This document shows positions 1 through 8,156 of a stretch of 64,000 nt of DNA, piece by piece. The DNA lies in the NCBI GenBank assembly GCA_009720755.1, contig WNKV01000013.1, forward strand, positions 104,333-168,332. The letters run 5' to 3'. The position numbers and the translations under genes were made by a program. The notes under the pieces were generated by a model. The model saw nothing but the letters and a program-made list of their open reading frames with translations. It was not told where the DNA came from and made no database searches. The stretch comes from Rhodoplanes serenus (GTDB taxonomy: Bacteria > Pseudomonadota > Alphaproteobacteria > Rhizobiales > Xanthobacteraceae). The stretch's first letter is position 1, and the number at the start of each line of letters is the position of its first letter.

Positions 1-183
1 GAGAGGCGGCCGTCGGCCGCCCACCCAGGCGGCTTCGGCAATGCTCCACAAGCCCTGGTGATCCGCCTCGGGCCGGCGGCTCGACCCCGCCGCCGCCCGC
101 GGCCGACCGAGTAGGCTCGCTCCGCCCGCCGCCGCCACGAAGCTCGCCACCAAGGCCAGCAACATCCAGTCCAGTCCGATCAT
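1..183 (-). CDS. Partial membrane-anchored protein of unknown function, cut by the window edge
   Basis: An open frame starts at ATG 183 and runs off the left edge, leaving 61 codons. A G-rich stretch a few bases upstream of the ATG could act as a ribosome binding site. The first ~25 residues (MIGLDWMLLALVASFVAAA) form one hydrophobic segment followed by an Arg/Ala-rich stretch, as in a small anchored or secreted protein. The low-GC stretch at about 338-370 could carry its promoter. I do not recognise the family, and the short length makes even the coding call uncertain. Confidence 0.35.
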   Translation of the reverse strand, partial: MIGLDWMLLALVASFVAAAGGASLLGRPRAAAGSSRRPEADHQGLWSIAEAAWVGGRRPPL

Positions 184-405
184 GCCCCGCCCCCCGACGC
201 GCAATGAATCGCTAACCATGACATCGTCGGACGAAAGTCCGGCGGCGCCGTGGTGAAACCCGGCATCGGTGTGGCGGTTCGGCGGCGATGCGGGCGTCCG
301 GCCTGCGGTATCGAGGCGCCGACGAAGAGCGGCAAGCAATTGATATAAGAGTAAATATCGACGCCTTTCAGTTTGACACGGTGGTCCGGAACGGCGCGCG
401 CCGGC

Positions 406-828
406 TCAGGGGCTCGGCCGTGGGCTCGGTGCGGCACGGCGCACATCGGTGGCGGCGAAGTCGTCGCCCTTGAACAGCAAGGCCGCCGCGTGAGCGTCGG
501 CGCACGCATAGGACAGGCAGTCGCCGAAGTTCAGTCGCGCCTCGTGCCGTCCCTTGCCGTACCGCTCGAAGGCCGCCACCGCGAGATGCGCGATGTCCTC
601 GGTGATCGGCACCACTTCGATGCGTGCTTCACGCAGCAGCCGCGTGACCAACGCATCCGCCAGGGTGGGCGTGAGGCCGAGCAGGGTCGACAGTCGCATC
701 GATGCTTCGAGCACCACATGGCCGGCCGATATCGCATGATCGGCCGCTTCGATCGTATCGGCCAGGACTGTCGCCTCGGGCTCGGCACCGAGGATCGCCA
801 CGATGGCCGACGTGTCGACGAAGATCAT
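406..828 (-). CDS. vapC: VapC-family PIN-domain ribonuclease toxin
   Basis: This is a 140-residue PIN-domain protein, the usual VapC size. VapC toxins are Mg-dependent RNases that typically cut tRNA or rRNA and are held inactive by the partner antitoxin. The expected acidic residues are visible: D5 in MIFVDTSA, E41 in VVLEAS, D103 in NFGDCLSY and D122/D123 in KGDDF. The start overlaps the end of the upstream antitoxin gene by four bases (ATGA), which implies translational coupling. The last ~10 residues (Pro/Ser/Arg-rich) are outside the domain. Family and partner are clear; the RNA target cannot be read from sequence. Confidence 0.9.
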   Translation of the reverse strand: MIFVDTSAIVAILGAEPEATVLADTIEAADHAISAGHVVLEASMRLSTLLGLTPTLADALVTRLLREARIEVVPITEDIAHLAVAAFERYGKGRHEARLNFGDCLSYACADAHAAALLFKGDDFAATDVRRAAPSPRPSP

Positions 829-1064
829 GAACCGCCCCAGAGATCATCGACCTCTCGTTCGTCCACCGGGCGGGCGCGGTGCGGGTCGCCCAGCCGCGCC
901 GCCTCGCGAGCGATGTCGCGCAGCCGCTCGGCCAGCGGACGACCCTCTCGAGCCAGCGCCACCTCGAGGGCGTCGATCACCGCCTGTGTCATGGTCACGC
1001 CGCGGCGCTCGGCCAATTCCCGGGCGAGCAGCCCGGCACGCGCGTCGCGGATGTGGAGGGCCAT
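825..1064 (-). CDS. vapB: VapB-type antitoxin (Rv0623-like transcription factor family)
   Basis: The 79-residue protein begins MALHIRDARAGLLARELAER, the ribbon-helix-helix-like opening of the Rv0623/PSK family of VapB antitoxins. The C-terminal tail (DEREVDDLWG) resembles the segment that inserts into the toxin active site. It is first in the operon and overlaps vapC by 4 bp. Such antitoxins, alone or with the toxin, repress their own promoter, and a perfect inverted repeat lies directly upstream. The annotation rests on family resemblance plus the coupled PIN gene. Confidence 0.85.
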   Translation of the reverse strand: MALHIRDARAGLLARELAERRGVTMTQAVIDALEVALAREGRPLAERLRDIAREAARLGDPHRARPVDEREVDDLWGGS

Positions 1065-1070
1065 GGCGGT

Positions 1071-1101
1071 TGTCTACACGGGCTATATTGCTGTGTAGAC
1101 A
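1071..1101. promoter_or_regulatory. Probable VapB/VapBC operator (perfect 9-bp inverted repeat)
   Basis: Arms TGTCTACAC (1071-1079) and GTGTAGACA (1093-1101) are exact inverted repeats separated by 13 bases. The spacer is A/T-rich for this genome and contains a TATA-like -10 element on the minus strand. The site begins 7 bp upstream of the vapB ATG, so bound antitoxin would block transcription. The symmetry is seen directly; binding by VapBC is inferred from how this family is autoregulated. Confidence 0.7.
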
Positions 1102-1160
1102 GAAGATACGCACAGGACCGGCCGCTGACAAGAACGCCACTCTGGGCGGGGCGGCTGCCG

Positions 1161-1694
1161 CTAACGGATCAGCCGCGCCACCTCGCGGAAGCGCGGGTGC
1201 TCGGCGGTCTCCAGCCATTCAAACACCACCATCTCGGTGGTGACGATCTCGGCCCCGTGGCGGGCCATGCGGGCGAGTGCGGTCTCCTTGCTTTCCGGCC
1301 GCCGCGACCCGACGGCGTCGCGCACGACATGGACGGCGCGCCCGGTGGCGAGCAGGCCGAGCACCGTCTGGCCGACGCAGACATGCGCCTCGCAGCCGGT
1401 CACCACGGCGGCGCGGTCGCCCGGCACGCGGTCGAGGAAGCCGGGCGCGCGCACGGCGTCGAAGGTCATCTTGGGCACCACCGGCCGCCCCGGCACGACG
1501 AGCTCCGGCACGGTCGGGCCGAGGCCGGTCGGGTTCTGCTCGGTGAATACCACCGGAATGTCGAGCATCGCGGCGGCGTCGAGCAGCCGGCGGGCGTTGG
1601 CGATCGCCGTCGCGGCGTCGTGGATCGCCGGCATCAGCCGGGCCTGGAAATCGACGACCACCAGGATCGAGCGGCGCGGATCGATAATCGGCAT
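1161..1694 (-). CDS. Isochorismatase-family cysteine hydrolase
   Basis: The protein has 177 residues when started at ATG 1694, giving an N-terminus (MPIIDPRRSILVVVDFQARL) typical of YcaC-like isochorismatase-fold hydrolases. The open frame extends further upstream, but that part has no family resemblance. The catalytic triad is visible: D15 in VVVDFQ, K75 in PKMTFDA, and a cysteine in TGCEAHVCV (C106 by analogy). A conserved TEQNPTGLG segment follows the second strand. Substrates in this family vary widely (nicotinamide, carbamoyl compounds, isochorismate), so the reaction is not assigned. It stands alone, with a divergent gene starting at 1867. Confidence 0.88.
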   Translation of the reverse strand: MPIIDPRRSILVVVDFQARLMPAIHDAATAIANARRLLDAAAMLDIPVVFTEQNPTGLGPTVPELVVPGRPVVPKMTFDAVRAPGFLDRVPGDRAAVVTGCEAHVCVGQTVLGLLATGRAVHVVRDAVGSRRPESKETALARMARHGAEIVTTEMVVFEWLETAEHPRFREVARLIR

Positions 1695-1866
1695 GATGGC
1701 TCCCGTCTGGCGCGACCGCGGGCTGATGGCGCCGAGGTGCTTCTGGCGCCGAGGTGCTTCGCGACCCAGGTTAGCCGTCTCGGCGCAAGGGTGAAACCCG
1801 CGCGGGCGCTTTCGGTGCGGTGCGGGTTGGGCTAGGCTTCGCCCGTCTCTCACCACCGCACCGATC

Positions 1867-2757
1867 ATGACCTGGTTCGCGCCGCCGACCGACATCGAGA
1901 GCCGCGTCCACGCCACGCTGCCCGACATCTTCCGCCAGCCGCGCCCGACCGAATGGGGGGCGGCCAACAAGCCCGGCGTTACGATCGACAGCTTTCTCGA
2001 AGGGCCGTGCCTCGCCGCCGACGGCACCCTCTACGTGGCCGACATCCCGTACGGCCGCATCTTCTCCATCGACGCCAGCCGGCGCTGGAGCCTGGTTCAC
2101 GAGTACGACGGCTGGCCGAACGGCATGAAGGTGGCACGCGACGGCAGCCTGCTGGTCGCCGATTATCGCCGTGGCCTGCTGCGCATCGATCCGGAGAACG
2201 CCACCATTCATCCGGTGCGCACCACGGTGAACAGCGAGAGCTTCAAGGGCCTCAACGATCTCGCGGTGTTGTCGGACGGCTCGGTGCTGTTCACCGATCA
2301 GGGGCAGACCGGCATGCAGGACCCGAGCGGCCGGCTCTATCGGCTGTGGCCGGACGGCCGCCTCGACCGGCTGATCGGCAACGCGGCCTCGCCCAACGGG
2401 GTCGCCGTGAACGCCGCCGAGACCCATGCGTATCTGGCGCTGACGCGCGCCGCCGAGGTGTGGCGGGTGCCGCTCGCGCCCGCGGCGCTCGCCGCCAAGA
2501 CGCAGGTGTTCACCCGCCTGCCGGGCGGCCTCTCGGGACCGGACGGGTTGCTCGTCGATCCGGCCGGCCGGCTGATCGTCTGCGATCCCGGCCATGGCTG
2601 CGCCTGGGTGCTGTCGGAGCTGGGCGAGCCGCTGTTCCGGGTCCGCTCCTGTGCGGGACGCACCCTTACCAACGCAGTGCTGCGCCCGGACGGCCGCACC
2701 CTGCTGATGACCGAATCGCAGACCGGCCAGATTCTCGAGGCGGTGCTGCCAGCCTGA
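1867..2757 (+). CDS. SMP-30/gluconolactonase/LRE-family sugar lactonase-like protein
   Basis: This 296-residue protein is a six-bladed beta-propeller of the SMP-30/gluconolactonase type. Likely metal ligands are E45 (FLEGPCL), N130 (GLNDLAV), N177 (SPNGVA) and D226 (GPDGLLV), placed as in family members. Repeated DG.L.VAD blade motifs are seen at residues 52-60 and 92-99. Family members hydrolyse sugar or other lactones, so the substrate is unknown here. It starts at ATG 1867 and ends 20 bp from the convergent CitE-like gene. No signal peptide is evident, so it should be cytoplasmic. Confidence 0.88.
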   Translation: MTWFAPPTDIESRVHATLPDIFRQPRPTEWGAANKPGVTIDSFLEGPCLAADGTLYVADIPYGRIFSIDASRRWSLVHEYDGWPNGMKVARDGSLLVADYRRGLLRIDPENATIHPVRTTVNSESFKGLNDLAVLSDGSVLFTDQGQTGMQDPSGRLYRLWPDGRLDRLIGNAASPNGVAVNAAETHAYLALTRAAEVWRVPLAPAALAAKTQVFTRLPGGLSGPDGLLVDPAGRLIVCDPGHGCAWVLSELGEPLFRVRSCAGRTLTNAVLRPDGRTLLMTESQTGQILEAVLPA

Positions 2758-2777
2758 TCGGCTTGGCGTGGTGGTGG

Positions 2778-3659
2778 TTATGCCTCTTCGGCCGCCTTGG
2801 CGCGGCCCAGCAGCGCCGCGGCGCGGGCGAGGTGAGGGCGGTCGTACATGACGCCGCCGATCCCGACCACGCCGGCTCCCGGCGCCGCCGCGAAGGCGTC
2901 GACGATCGCCTGGGCCTTCGCCACCGCGTCCGGCGTGGGCGTGAACACTGCGTTGATGATCGGCACCTGGGCCGGGTGGATCGCCATCTTGCCGGTGAAG
3001 CCGTCGCGACGCGCCTCCTCGCACTCGCGCCGCAGCCGGGCCTCGTCGCGAAAGTCGACCGCCACGGTGTCGATCGCCTGCACGCGCGCCGCCGCGGCGG
3101 CGGCCAGGCAGAGGGTGCGGGCGAGCCGATAGGGGTCGAGGAAGCGGCCGTCGGCGTCGCGATTCGCCTCGGCGCCGAGATCGACCGACAGGTCCTCGGC
3201 CCCCCAGGTGAGGCCGGCGAGCCGGAGGCTCGCCCCCTGATAGGTGCCGGCGAGGAACAGCGAGCGCGCCGTCTCGGTGGCGATGGCGACGACGCCGACA
3301 TGCCCGTCCGGCAGCCCGCCGGTCGCCTCGCGCACCGCCAGCTTGGCGTCGAGATGGATGACGGCGGCGCCGCCTTCGGCCTTCGGCAGCATCACCAGGT
3401 CGGGGCGCGCCGGGATGACCACATCGAGATCGGCATCGATCAGCCCGGTGTCGAGGCCGTTGACCCGCACCAGGAGCCGCGGCCGGCTCGGCCAGGCGGC
3501 GACCGTCGCCAGGAACTCCGCCGCGGCGGCGCGGGCCGTCGCCTTGCGCTCCGGCGCGATCGAATCCTCCAGGTCGACGATCAGGGCGTCGGCGCCCGAC
3601 TCCATCGCCTTGGCGAGCTTCTTCTCGGCGTCGGCCGGCACGAACAGCAGGGACCGCAT
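2778..3659 (-). CDS. HpcH/HpaI (CitE-like) CoA-ester lyase
   Basis: The 293-residue protein belongs to the CitE-like TIM-barrel superfamily. This is shown by MRSLLFVPAD at the start, DLEDSI (about residues 29-34) providing metal-binding acids, TWGAEDLS in the middle and GKMAIHPAQV near the end. Members cleave malyl-, methylmalyl- or citramalyl-CoA, or hydrolyse malyl-CoA. The gene follows a MaoC hydratase with only a 7-bp gap. The pair resembles hydratase/lyase couples such as mesaconyl-CoA hydratase with a malyl-CoA lyase, or the itaconyl-CoA hydratase/citramalyl-CoA lyase pair of itaconate degradation. Which pathway applies cannot be decided, since no CoA transferase lies alongside. Confidence 0.85.
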   Translation of the reverse strand: MRSLLFVPADAEKKLAKAMESGADALIVDLEDSIAPERKATARAAAAEFLATVAAWPSRPRLLVRVNGLDTGLIDADLDVVIPARPDLVMLPKAEGGAAVIHLDAKLAVREATGGLPDGHVGVVAIATETARSLFLAGTYQGASLRLAGLTWGAEDLSVDLGAEANRDADGRFLDPYRLARTLCLAAAAAARVQAIDTVAVDFRDEARLRRECEEARRDGFTGKMAIHPAQVPIINAVFTPTPDAVAKAQAIVDAFAAAPGAGVVGIGGVMYDRPHLARAAALLGRAKAAEEA

Positions 3660-3666
3660 GGGGACC

Positions 3667-4152
3667 TCACACGGGGCGCTTGAGCATGAACGCCTGGCGG
3701 CGACACTCGGCCACCAGCCTGTCGTTCTGATTGTAGGCGCGGTGGTGCAGCTCGACGATGCCGGCATTCGGCCGCGACTGCGATTCGCGCTTGTTGATCA
3801 CCTCGGTGGTGGCCCGCACCGTGTCGCCGTCGAACAGCGGATGGGGGAACACGACGTCGGTCATGCCGAGATTGGCGATGGTGGTGCCGACCGTCAGGTC
3901 GGTGACCGACAGGCCGATCATCAGGCCGAGCGTGAACAGCGAGTTGATCAGCGGCCGCCCCCACTGGGTCTCGTTCTCGCAGAAGTGCCGGTCGATGTGC
4001 AGCGGCTGCGGGTTCAAGGTCATGTTGGAGAACAGCACGTTGTCCATCTGGGTGACGGTCCGCCGCAGGCGGTGCTCGATCACTTCGCCGATGGCGAAAT
4101 CCTCGAAATACAGTCCGCCGCGCGGATGCCTGACGGCCGTGGCGTACGACAT
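3667..4152 (-). CDS. MaoC-family hot-dog-fold dehydratase/hydratase
   Basis: This 161-residue protein carries the MaoC hydratase signature LNPQPLHIDRHF (about residues 47-58). The Asp/His of such motifs activate water for addition to an enoyl-CoA. GLYFEDFAIGEV near the N-terminus and VVFPHPLFDGDTVRA later are also typical. A GGGAG ribosome binding site sits 10 bases upstream of ATG 4152. It is the first gene of a two-gene unit with the CitE-like lyase and probably makes the hydroxyacyl-CoA that the lyase cleaves. Mesaconyl- or itaconyl-CoA are plausible substrates; this is inference from the pairing. Confidence 0.85.
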   Translation of the reverse strand: MSYATAVRHPRGGLYFEDFAIGEVIEHRLRRTVTQMDNVLFSNMTLNPQPLHIDRHFCENETQWGRPLINSLFTLGLMIGLSVTDLTVGTTIANLGMTDVVFPHPLFDGDTVRATTEVINKRESQSRPNAGIVELHHRAYNQNDRLVAECRRQAFMLKRPV

Positions 4153-4301
4153 GCTGCTGCTCCCGGTGTGACCGCCGCCGGGTCGGCCGAGCCCGGGCGA
4201 GGGCGCGTGGCCGGCGGACGATTCATCTTTTGTTTACCATAATGGCGCAACCTCGATCCGTCCTCATGGGTCCGTGTCGGCCCTCGACCCTCGGGTAGAC
4301 C

Positions 4302-5279
4302 GTGGCTGTCTCCGCCTCCCTCTCAGCGACCTCCGGATGGGCCGTCAACGACGCCATCCGGACGGCGTCGCGGAACACGGGCGCCAGCTTCGAGTATCTG
4401 CTCGCCACCGCCAAGGTCGAGTCGGACTTCAATCCGCGCGCCGCCGCCGGGACGTCCTCGGCCCGCGGGCTGTTCCAGTTCATCGACCAGACCTGGCTGA
4501 CCATGGTGAAGGAGGCGGGCCCGGCGCTCGGCCTCGGGCGCTATGCCGATGCCATCACCCGCACCCCTTCGGGCCGCTACGAAGTCGTCGATCCGGCGCA
4601 GCGTCAGGCGGTGATGAGCCTGCGCAGCGACCCGGCCGCCAACGCCGCCATGGCGGGCGCCTTCACCCGGCGCAACGCGGACCGGCTGGAAGCCCGGCTC
4701 GGCCGGCCGCCGAGCGAGGGCGAGCTCTACATCGCGCATTTCCTCGGTGCCGGTGGCGCCGCCAAGCTGATCACCCAGGCGGGCCGCAATCCGTCCGGCA
4801 TCGCGGCCGAGGCGTTCCCGCAGGCCGCCGCGGCGAACCGCTCGATCTTCTACGACCGCTCCGGTGCGCCGCGCAGCTTCGCCCAGGTCTACGGCGTGCT
4901 GGTCGGCCGCTTCGATCAGGCGCGGACGAGCGCCACCCAGATGGCGGCCGCCGCGGTGGTGACGCCGGTCGCCGCCACCCGCACGGCGGATCGACTCGAT
5001 CCCGAGCTGTTCGCGCCGTCGACCTACCAGCCGGATGCCGCCCGCACGGCGTCGTCGCCGCTGTTCCACAGTCTCTTCCAGGACGAGCCGCAGCGGGCCG
5101 GGGTGTCGCGCTTCATCACCGAGCTGTGGGCGAGCCGCCCGCATGTGGCGGCGGCACTCTCGGGCGCGGTCGCCCAGGCAGCGCCGGGCTCGCTCGCCGC
5201 CACCGACCCGACCCGCGCGGCGGAGCTGTTCGCCGCCCCGGGCGTCGGCGCCGCCGGCCTGTACGGGAACAAGGGGTAG
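4302..5279 (+). CDS. Lytic transglycosylase (SLT-domain) protein
   Basis: The 325-residue protein has a soluble-lytic-transglycosylase-like domain in its first ~180 residues. The motif LLATAKVESDFNPRAA supplies the catalytic Glu (E40), followed by SSARGLFQFIDQTWL and later ELYIAHFLG. These enzymes cleave the glycan strands of peptidoglycan. I see no signal peptide at the chosen GTG start (4302), so export may be non-classical or the true start may differ. The C-terminal ~120 residues are Ala-rich with no recognisable domain. Such enzymes often serve flagella, secretion systems or phage particles, but no such genes are nearby. Confidence 0.8.
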   Translation: MAVSASLSATSGWAVNDAIRTASRNTGASFEYLLATAKVESDFNPRAAAGTSSARGLFQFIDQTWLTMVKEAGPALGLGRYADAITRTPSGRYEVVDPAQRQAVMSLRSDPAANAAMAGAFTRRNADRLEARLGRPPSEGELYIAHFLGAGGAAKLITQAGRNPSGIAAEAFPQAAAANRSIFYDRSGAPRSFAQVYGVLVGRFDQARTSATQMAAAAVVTPVAATRTADRLDPELFAPSTYQPDAARTASSPLFHSLFQDEPQRAGVSRFITELWASRPHVAAALSGAVAQAAPGSLAATDPTRAAELFAAPGVGAAGLYGNKG

Positions 5280-5352
5280 GGCGACGCCTCAGCGCGGTAG
5301 CGCCGGGTGCGATCCCACAGCCGTCTTATGATTCCTCCGGCCGCTTTGGTTT

Positions 5353-6525
5353 CTACGCATCCCGCCACAACTGCGCCTTGTCGACCAGCGCCTTGATCTC
5401 CGGTTCCGGCGCGCTGCCGAAGCGGGCGATCACGTCGTCATAGGCGGCGATCGCCTCGTCGCCGCGTTTGAACGCGCCGAGGGTTACGCCCTTGTTGACC
5501 AGCGCCTTTGCGATCGGCTCGCGCAGGGCGGGCTCGGTAGCACTGCCGAAGCGGGCGATCACCTCGTCATAGAGGGCGATCGCCTCGTCGCTGCGTCCGA
5601 GCACGCTGAGCGTCGCGCCCTTGTTGAAGAGAGCCGTCGCCAGCCGCTCCTGCTCGGCGGGCGTAGTCGCCGCGTCGAGCCGCACCACGATGGCCTCGAA
5701 GGTCTCGATCGCGCCCGGCAGGTCGTTCAGGTGAAGGCGCGCCGCGCCGCGCAGATTCTCGGCCCCGGCCCAGTCCACATCGTTCGTCGCCAAAGCCACG
5801 GCGCGCTCGGCGCAGAACAGGGCACCCTGCGCATCGGGCGGCGTCAGTTCGAGCAGCGCCTTGGCTTCCCCGAGCCAATAGGCGAGTGATGGCGCGGCCG
5901 TCTCGGCCGCTCCCGGCTTTGCGGTTTCGACGGCCAGGCTGTGAGACTCCGCCGCAACGCTCGGTCCGTCCGGCCCGATCGACAAGCTTGCCGCGCGGCC
6001 GGCGCCATGGTCGCGCAGCCATCTGGCCAGGTGCCGTTCCAGCGTGTCGCAGAACTCGTCGGCGTGGCCATAGGCCTTGAACAGGTGCTTGCGCTCCGCC
6101 TCGATGGCCTTCTTGAAGTCGAGCACCTTGATGAGCTGCGGGCCGGCATCGCGCAGCCTCGCCGCATCGACATCCTTGAAGAACAGGCCGATGTTGCGGA
6201 TCGTATTGGCCGCGTAGAGCTCCAGGGCGAGGTCCCATTCCTCCTCGGTGCCGGAGGTCTTGCCGTTGCCGGTCGGGCTGCCCCAGCGGTCGTGCAGCAC
6301 GAACACCGCGTAGTCGCAGCCGCGCAGATCCTCGTTGATCAGCGCCTGCGGCCGGCCGACGCCGCCGAGCGTCTCCTCCCAGCCGACCGCCGCGAACACC
6401 ACGCCAGTCGGATTGCCGTGGACCTCGTTGAAGCGGTCGATGGTGGCGCGAAAGCCCTTGCGCTCCTCGTCGAGGCCGCCTGGCGAGCCGATGAAGACGC
6501 GATACTCGGTCAGGGTCCGGGGCAT
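5353..6525 (-). CDS. DUF4062 (TIR-like fold) protein with C-terminal TPR repeats
   Basis: The protein has 390 residues from ATG 6525; a TTG seven codons upstream has no better ribosome binding site. The N-terminal ~170 residues match DUF4062: TEYRVFIGSPGGLDEERKGF, then YAVFVLHDRWGSP and GTEEEWDLALELY. This domain is found in many predicted signalling and conflict proteins. Residues ~200-390 contain TPR-like repeats; two copies of a unit with NKG.TL and DEAIA.YD.VIARFGSA are 43 residues apart, and their DNA is also near-identical (5413-5442 versus 5542-5571). It stands alone between pyrC' and a transglycosylase. A role in defence or signalling is speculative. Confidence 0.72.
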   Translation of the reverse strand: MPRTLTEYRVFIGSPGGLDEERKGFRATIDRFNEVHGNPTGVVFAAVGWEETLGGVGRPQALINEDLRGCDYAVFVLHDRWGSPTGNGKTSGTEEEWDLALELYAANTIRNIGLFFKDVDAARLRDAGPQLIKVLDFKKAIEAERKHLFKAYGHADEFCDTLERHLARWLRDHGAGRAASLSIGPDGPSVAAESHSLAVETAKPGAAETAAPSLAYWLGEAKALLELTPPDAQGALFCAERAVALATNDVDWAGAENLRGAARLHLNDLPGAIETFEAIVVRLDAATTPAEQERLATALFNKGATLSVLGRSDEAIALYDEVIARFGSATEPALREPIAKALVNKGVTLGAFKRGDEAIAAYDDVIARFGSAPEPEIKALVDKAQLWRDA

Positions 6526-6672
6526 CGGCGACGCTCTGGTCGACAATAGGTTCGCGACGAAATGGAGGTGCTACCGAAATTACCTAAAGGTGCCGCGTGC
6601 CGCAAGGCGACGTGGCTTTTTCGGTCTGGCGCACCGCGATGTGGCGCGCCGGTTGGGGCGTCACTGCCTCTC

Positions 6673-7974
6673 TCAGATCAGCTCGTAGACGGTGCGGCCG
6701 CCCACGATGGTGCGCACCACGCGACCTTGAAGGCGCGCCTCATCGAACGGCGAGTTCTTGCACTTCGACTTGAGGATCTCGCGGTCGAGCACCCACGGGC
6801 TGTCGAGATCGACGACGATCACGTCGGCCGGGCTGCCGGGCTTGAGGGTGCCGCCGGGCAGGCCCAGCAGCTCGGCCGGCCGCGTCGACATGGCGCGCAG
6901 GAGCGTCGCCAGCGGCACGTCGCCCGCATGGACGAGGCGCAGCCCCGCCACCAGCATGGTCTCGATGCCGACCGCGCCGGGCGTCGCCTCGGCGAAGGGC
7001 AGCCGCTTGGTCTCGACGTCCTGCGGATTGTGGTCCGACATCACGACGTCGATCAGCCCGTCGCGCAGCGCCGCCACCAGGGCGGCGCGGTCGCTCTCCG
7101 GCCGCAGCGGGGGCGCCACCTTGCAGAAGGTGCGGTAGGAGCCGACGTCGAGCTCGTTGAGGGTGAGGTGGTTGATCGACGCGGAGGCCGACACGTCGAG
7201 CCCCGCCTGCTTGCCGCGCGACAGCACCTCGAGCGACTCGGCGCAGGTGAGCGAGGCGGCGTGATAGCGCCCCCTGGCGATCTCCACGAGACGGATGTCG
7301 CGCTCCAGCATGATGGTCTCGGCGATCGACGGGATGCCGAGCAGGCCGAGCCGCGCCGCGTACTCGCCCTCGTTCATCACGCCGTCGGAGCACAGGTCGG
7401 GGTCCTCGGTGTGGTGCACCACGAGGGCGTCGAAGTCGCGGCCGTAGGTGAGGGCGCGCCGCATCACCTTGGCGTTGGTGACGCTCTTGGCCCCGTCCGT
7501 GAAGGCGACGGCGCCGGCGGCCTTCAGCAGGCCGATCTCGGTCATCTCCTCGCCCTTGAGGCCCTTGGTCAGCGCCGCCATCGGATGCACCCGCACGATG
7601 GCGGTGTCGCGGGCGCGGCGCAGCACGAAGTCGACGGTCGCCGGATCGTCGATGGGCGGATGGGTGTCGGGCTGGCACACGATGGTGGTGACGCCGCCGG
7701 CCGCCGCCGCGTGGCTCGCCGACGCGAAGGTCTCGCGATACTCGGCGCCCGGCTCGCCGATGAAGGCGCGCATGTCGACGAGGCCGGGAGCGACGAGCTT
7801 GCCGGTGCAGTCGATCACCTCGGTGCCTTCCGGCACGCCGCCGGCCCGGATGCCGCGCTTGACGTCGCGGACCTGGCCGTCGGTCATCAGGAGGTCGCCG
7901 ACGATGTCGAGATCGCGCGACGGATCGACGATGCGGGCGTTGGTGAGCAGGATGGGGCGGCGATCAGCGGGCAT
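6673..7974 (-). CDS. pyrC: Dihydroorotase-like protein, probably the non-catalytic PyrC' (PyrX) partner of ATCase
   Basis: The 433-residue protein (ATG 7974) is colinear with type I dihydroorotases, including HHTEDPDL, SDHNPQD and a normal C-terminus. However, the first metal-binding motif, normally DxHxH, reads VDMRAFIGEPG, so both histidines are lost. The same change is known in the inactive PyrC' of Pseudomonas-type aspartate transcarbamoylases, where the protein is needed for assembly of the PyrB dodecamer. The gene lies downstream of pyrB on the same strand (182-bp gap), fitting a structural role. A catalytic dihydroorotase would then be encoded elsewhere. Automatic annotation would name it dihydroorotase. 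Confidence 0.85.
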   Translation of the reverse strand: MPADRRPILLTNARIVDPSRDLDIVGDLLMTDGQVRDVKRGIRAGGVPEGTEVIDCTGKLVAPGLVDMRAFIGEPGAEYRETFASASHAAAAGGVTTIVCQPDTHPPIDDPATVDFVLRRARDTAIVRVHPMAALTKGLKGEEMTEIGLLKAAGAVAFTDGAKSVTNAKVMRRALTYGRDFDALVVHHTEDPDLCSDGVMNEGEYAARLGLLGIPSIAETIMLERDIRLVEIARGRYHAASLTCAESLEVLSRGKQAGLDVSASASINHLTLNELDVGSYRTFCKVAPPLRPESDRAALVAALRDGLIDVVMSDHNPQDVETKRLPFAEATPGAVGIETMLVAGLRLVHAGDVPLATLLRAMSTRPAELLGLPGGTLKPGSPADVIVVDLDSPWVLDREILKSKCKNSPFDEARLQGRVVRTIVGGRTVYELI

Positions 7975-8156
7975 GGTCACACGATGCGTTCGTCGGGCGC
8001 GGCAGGCGCACCGGCGTCGGACGGACGAGCCGAGCGTTCGGCGTGAGGGCTCGCCGGGGCGGCCCCGGCGAGAGTGTCGGATGTGAGTGTCGGGGATCGG
8101 AAACGAGGGTGACGACGTCGGGGCGGACGGGGAAAGGGACTGTCTCGCCGACGCCG

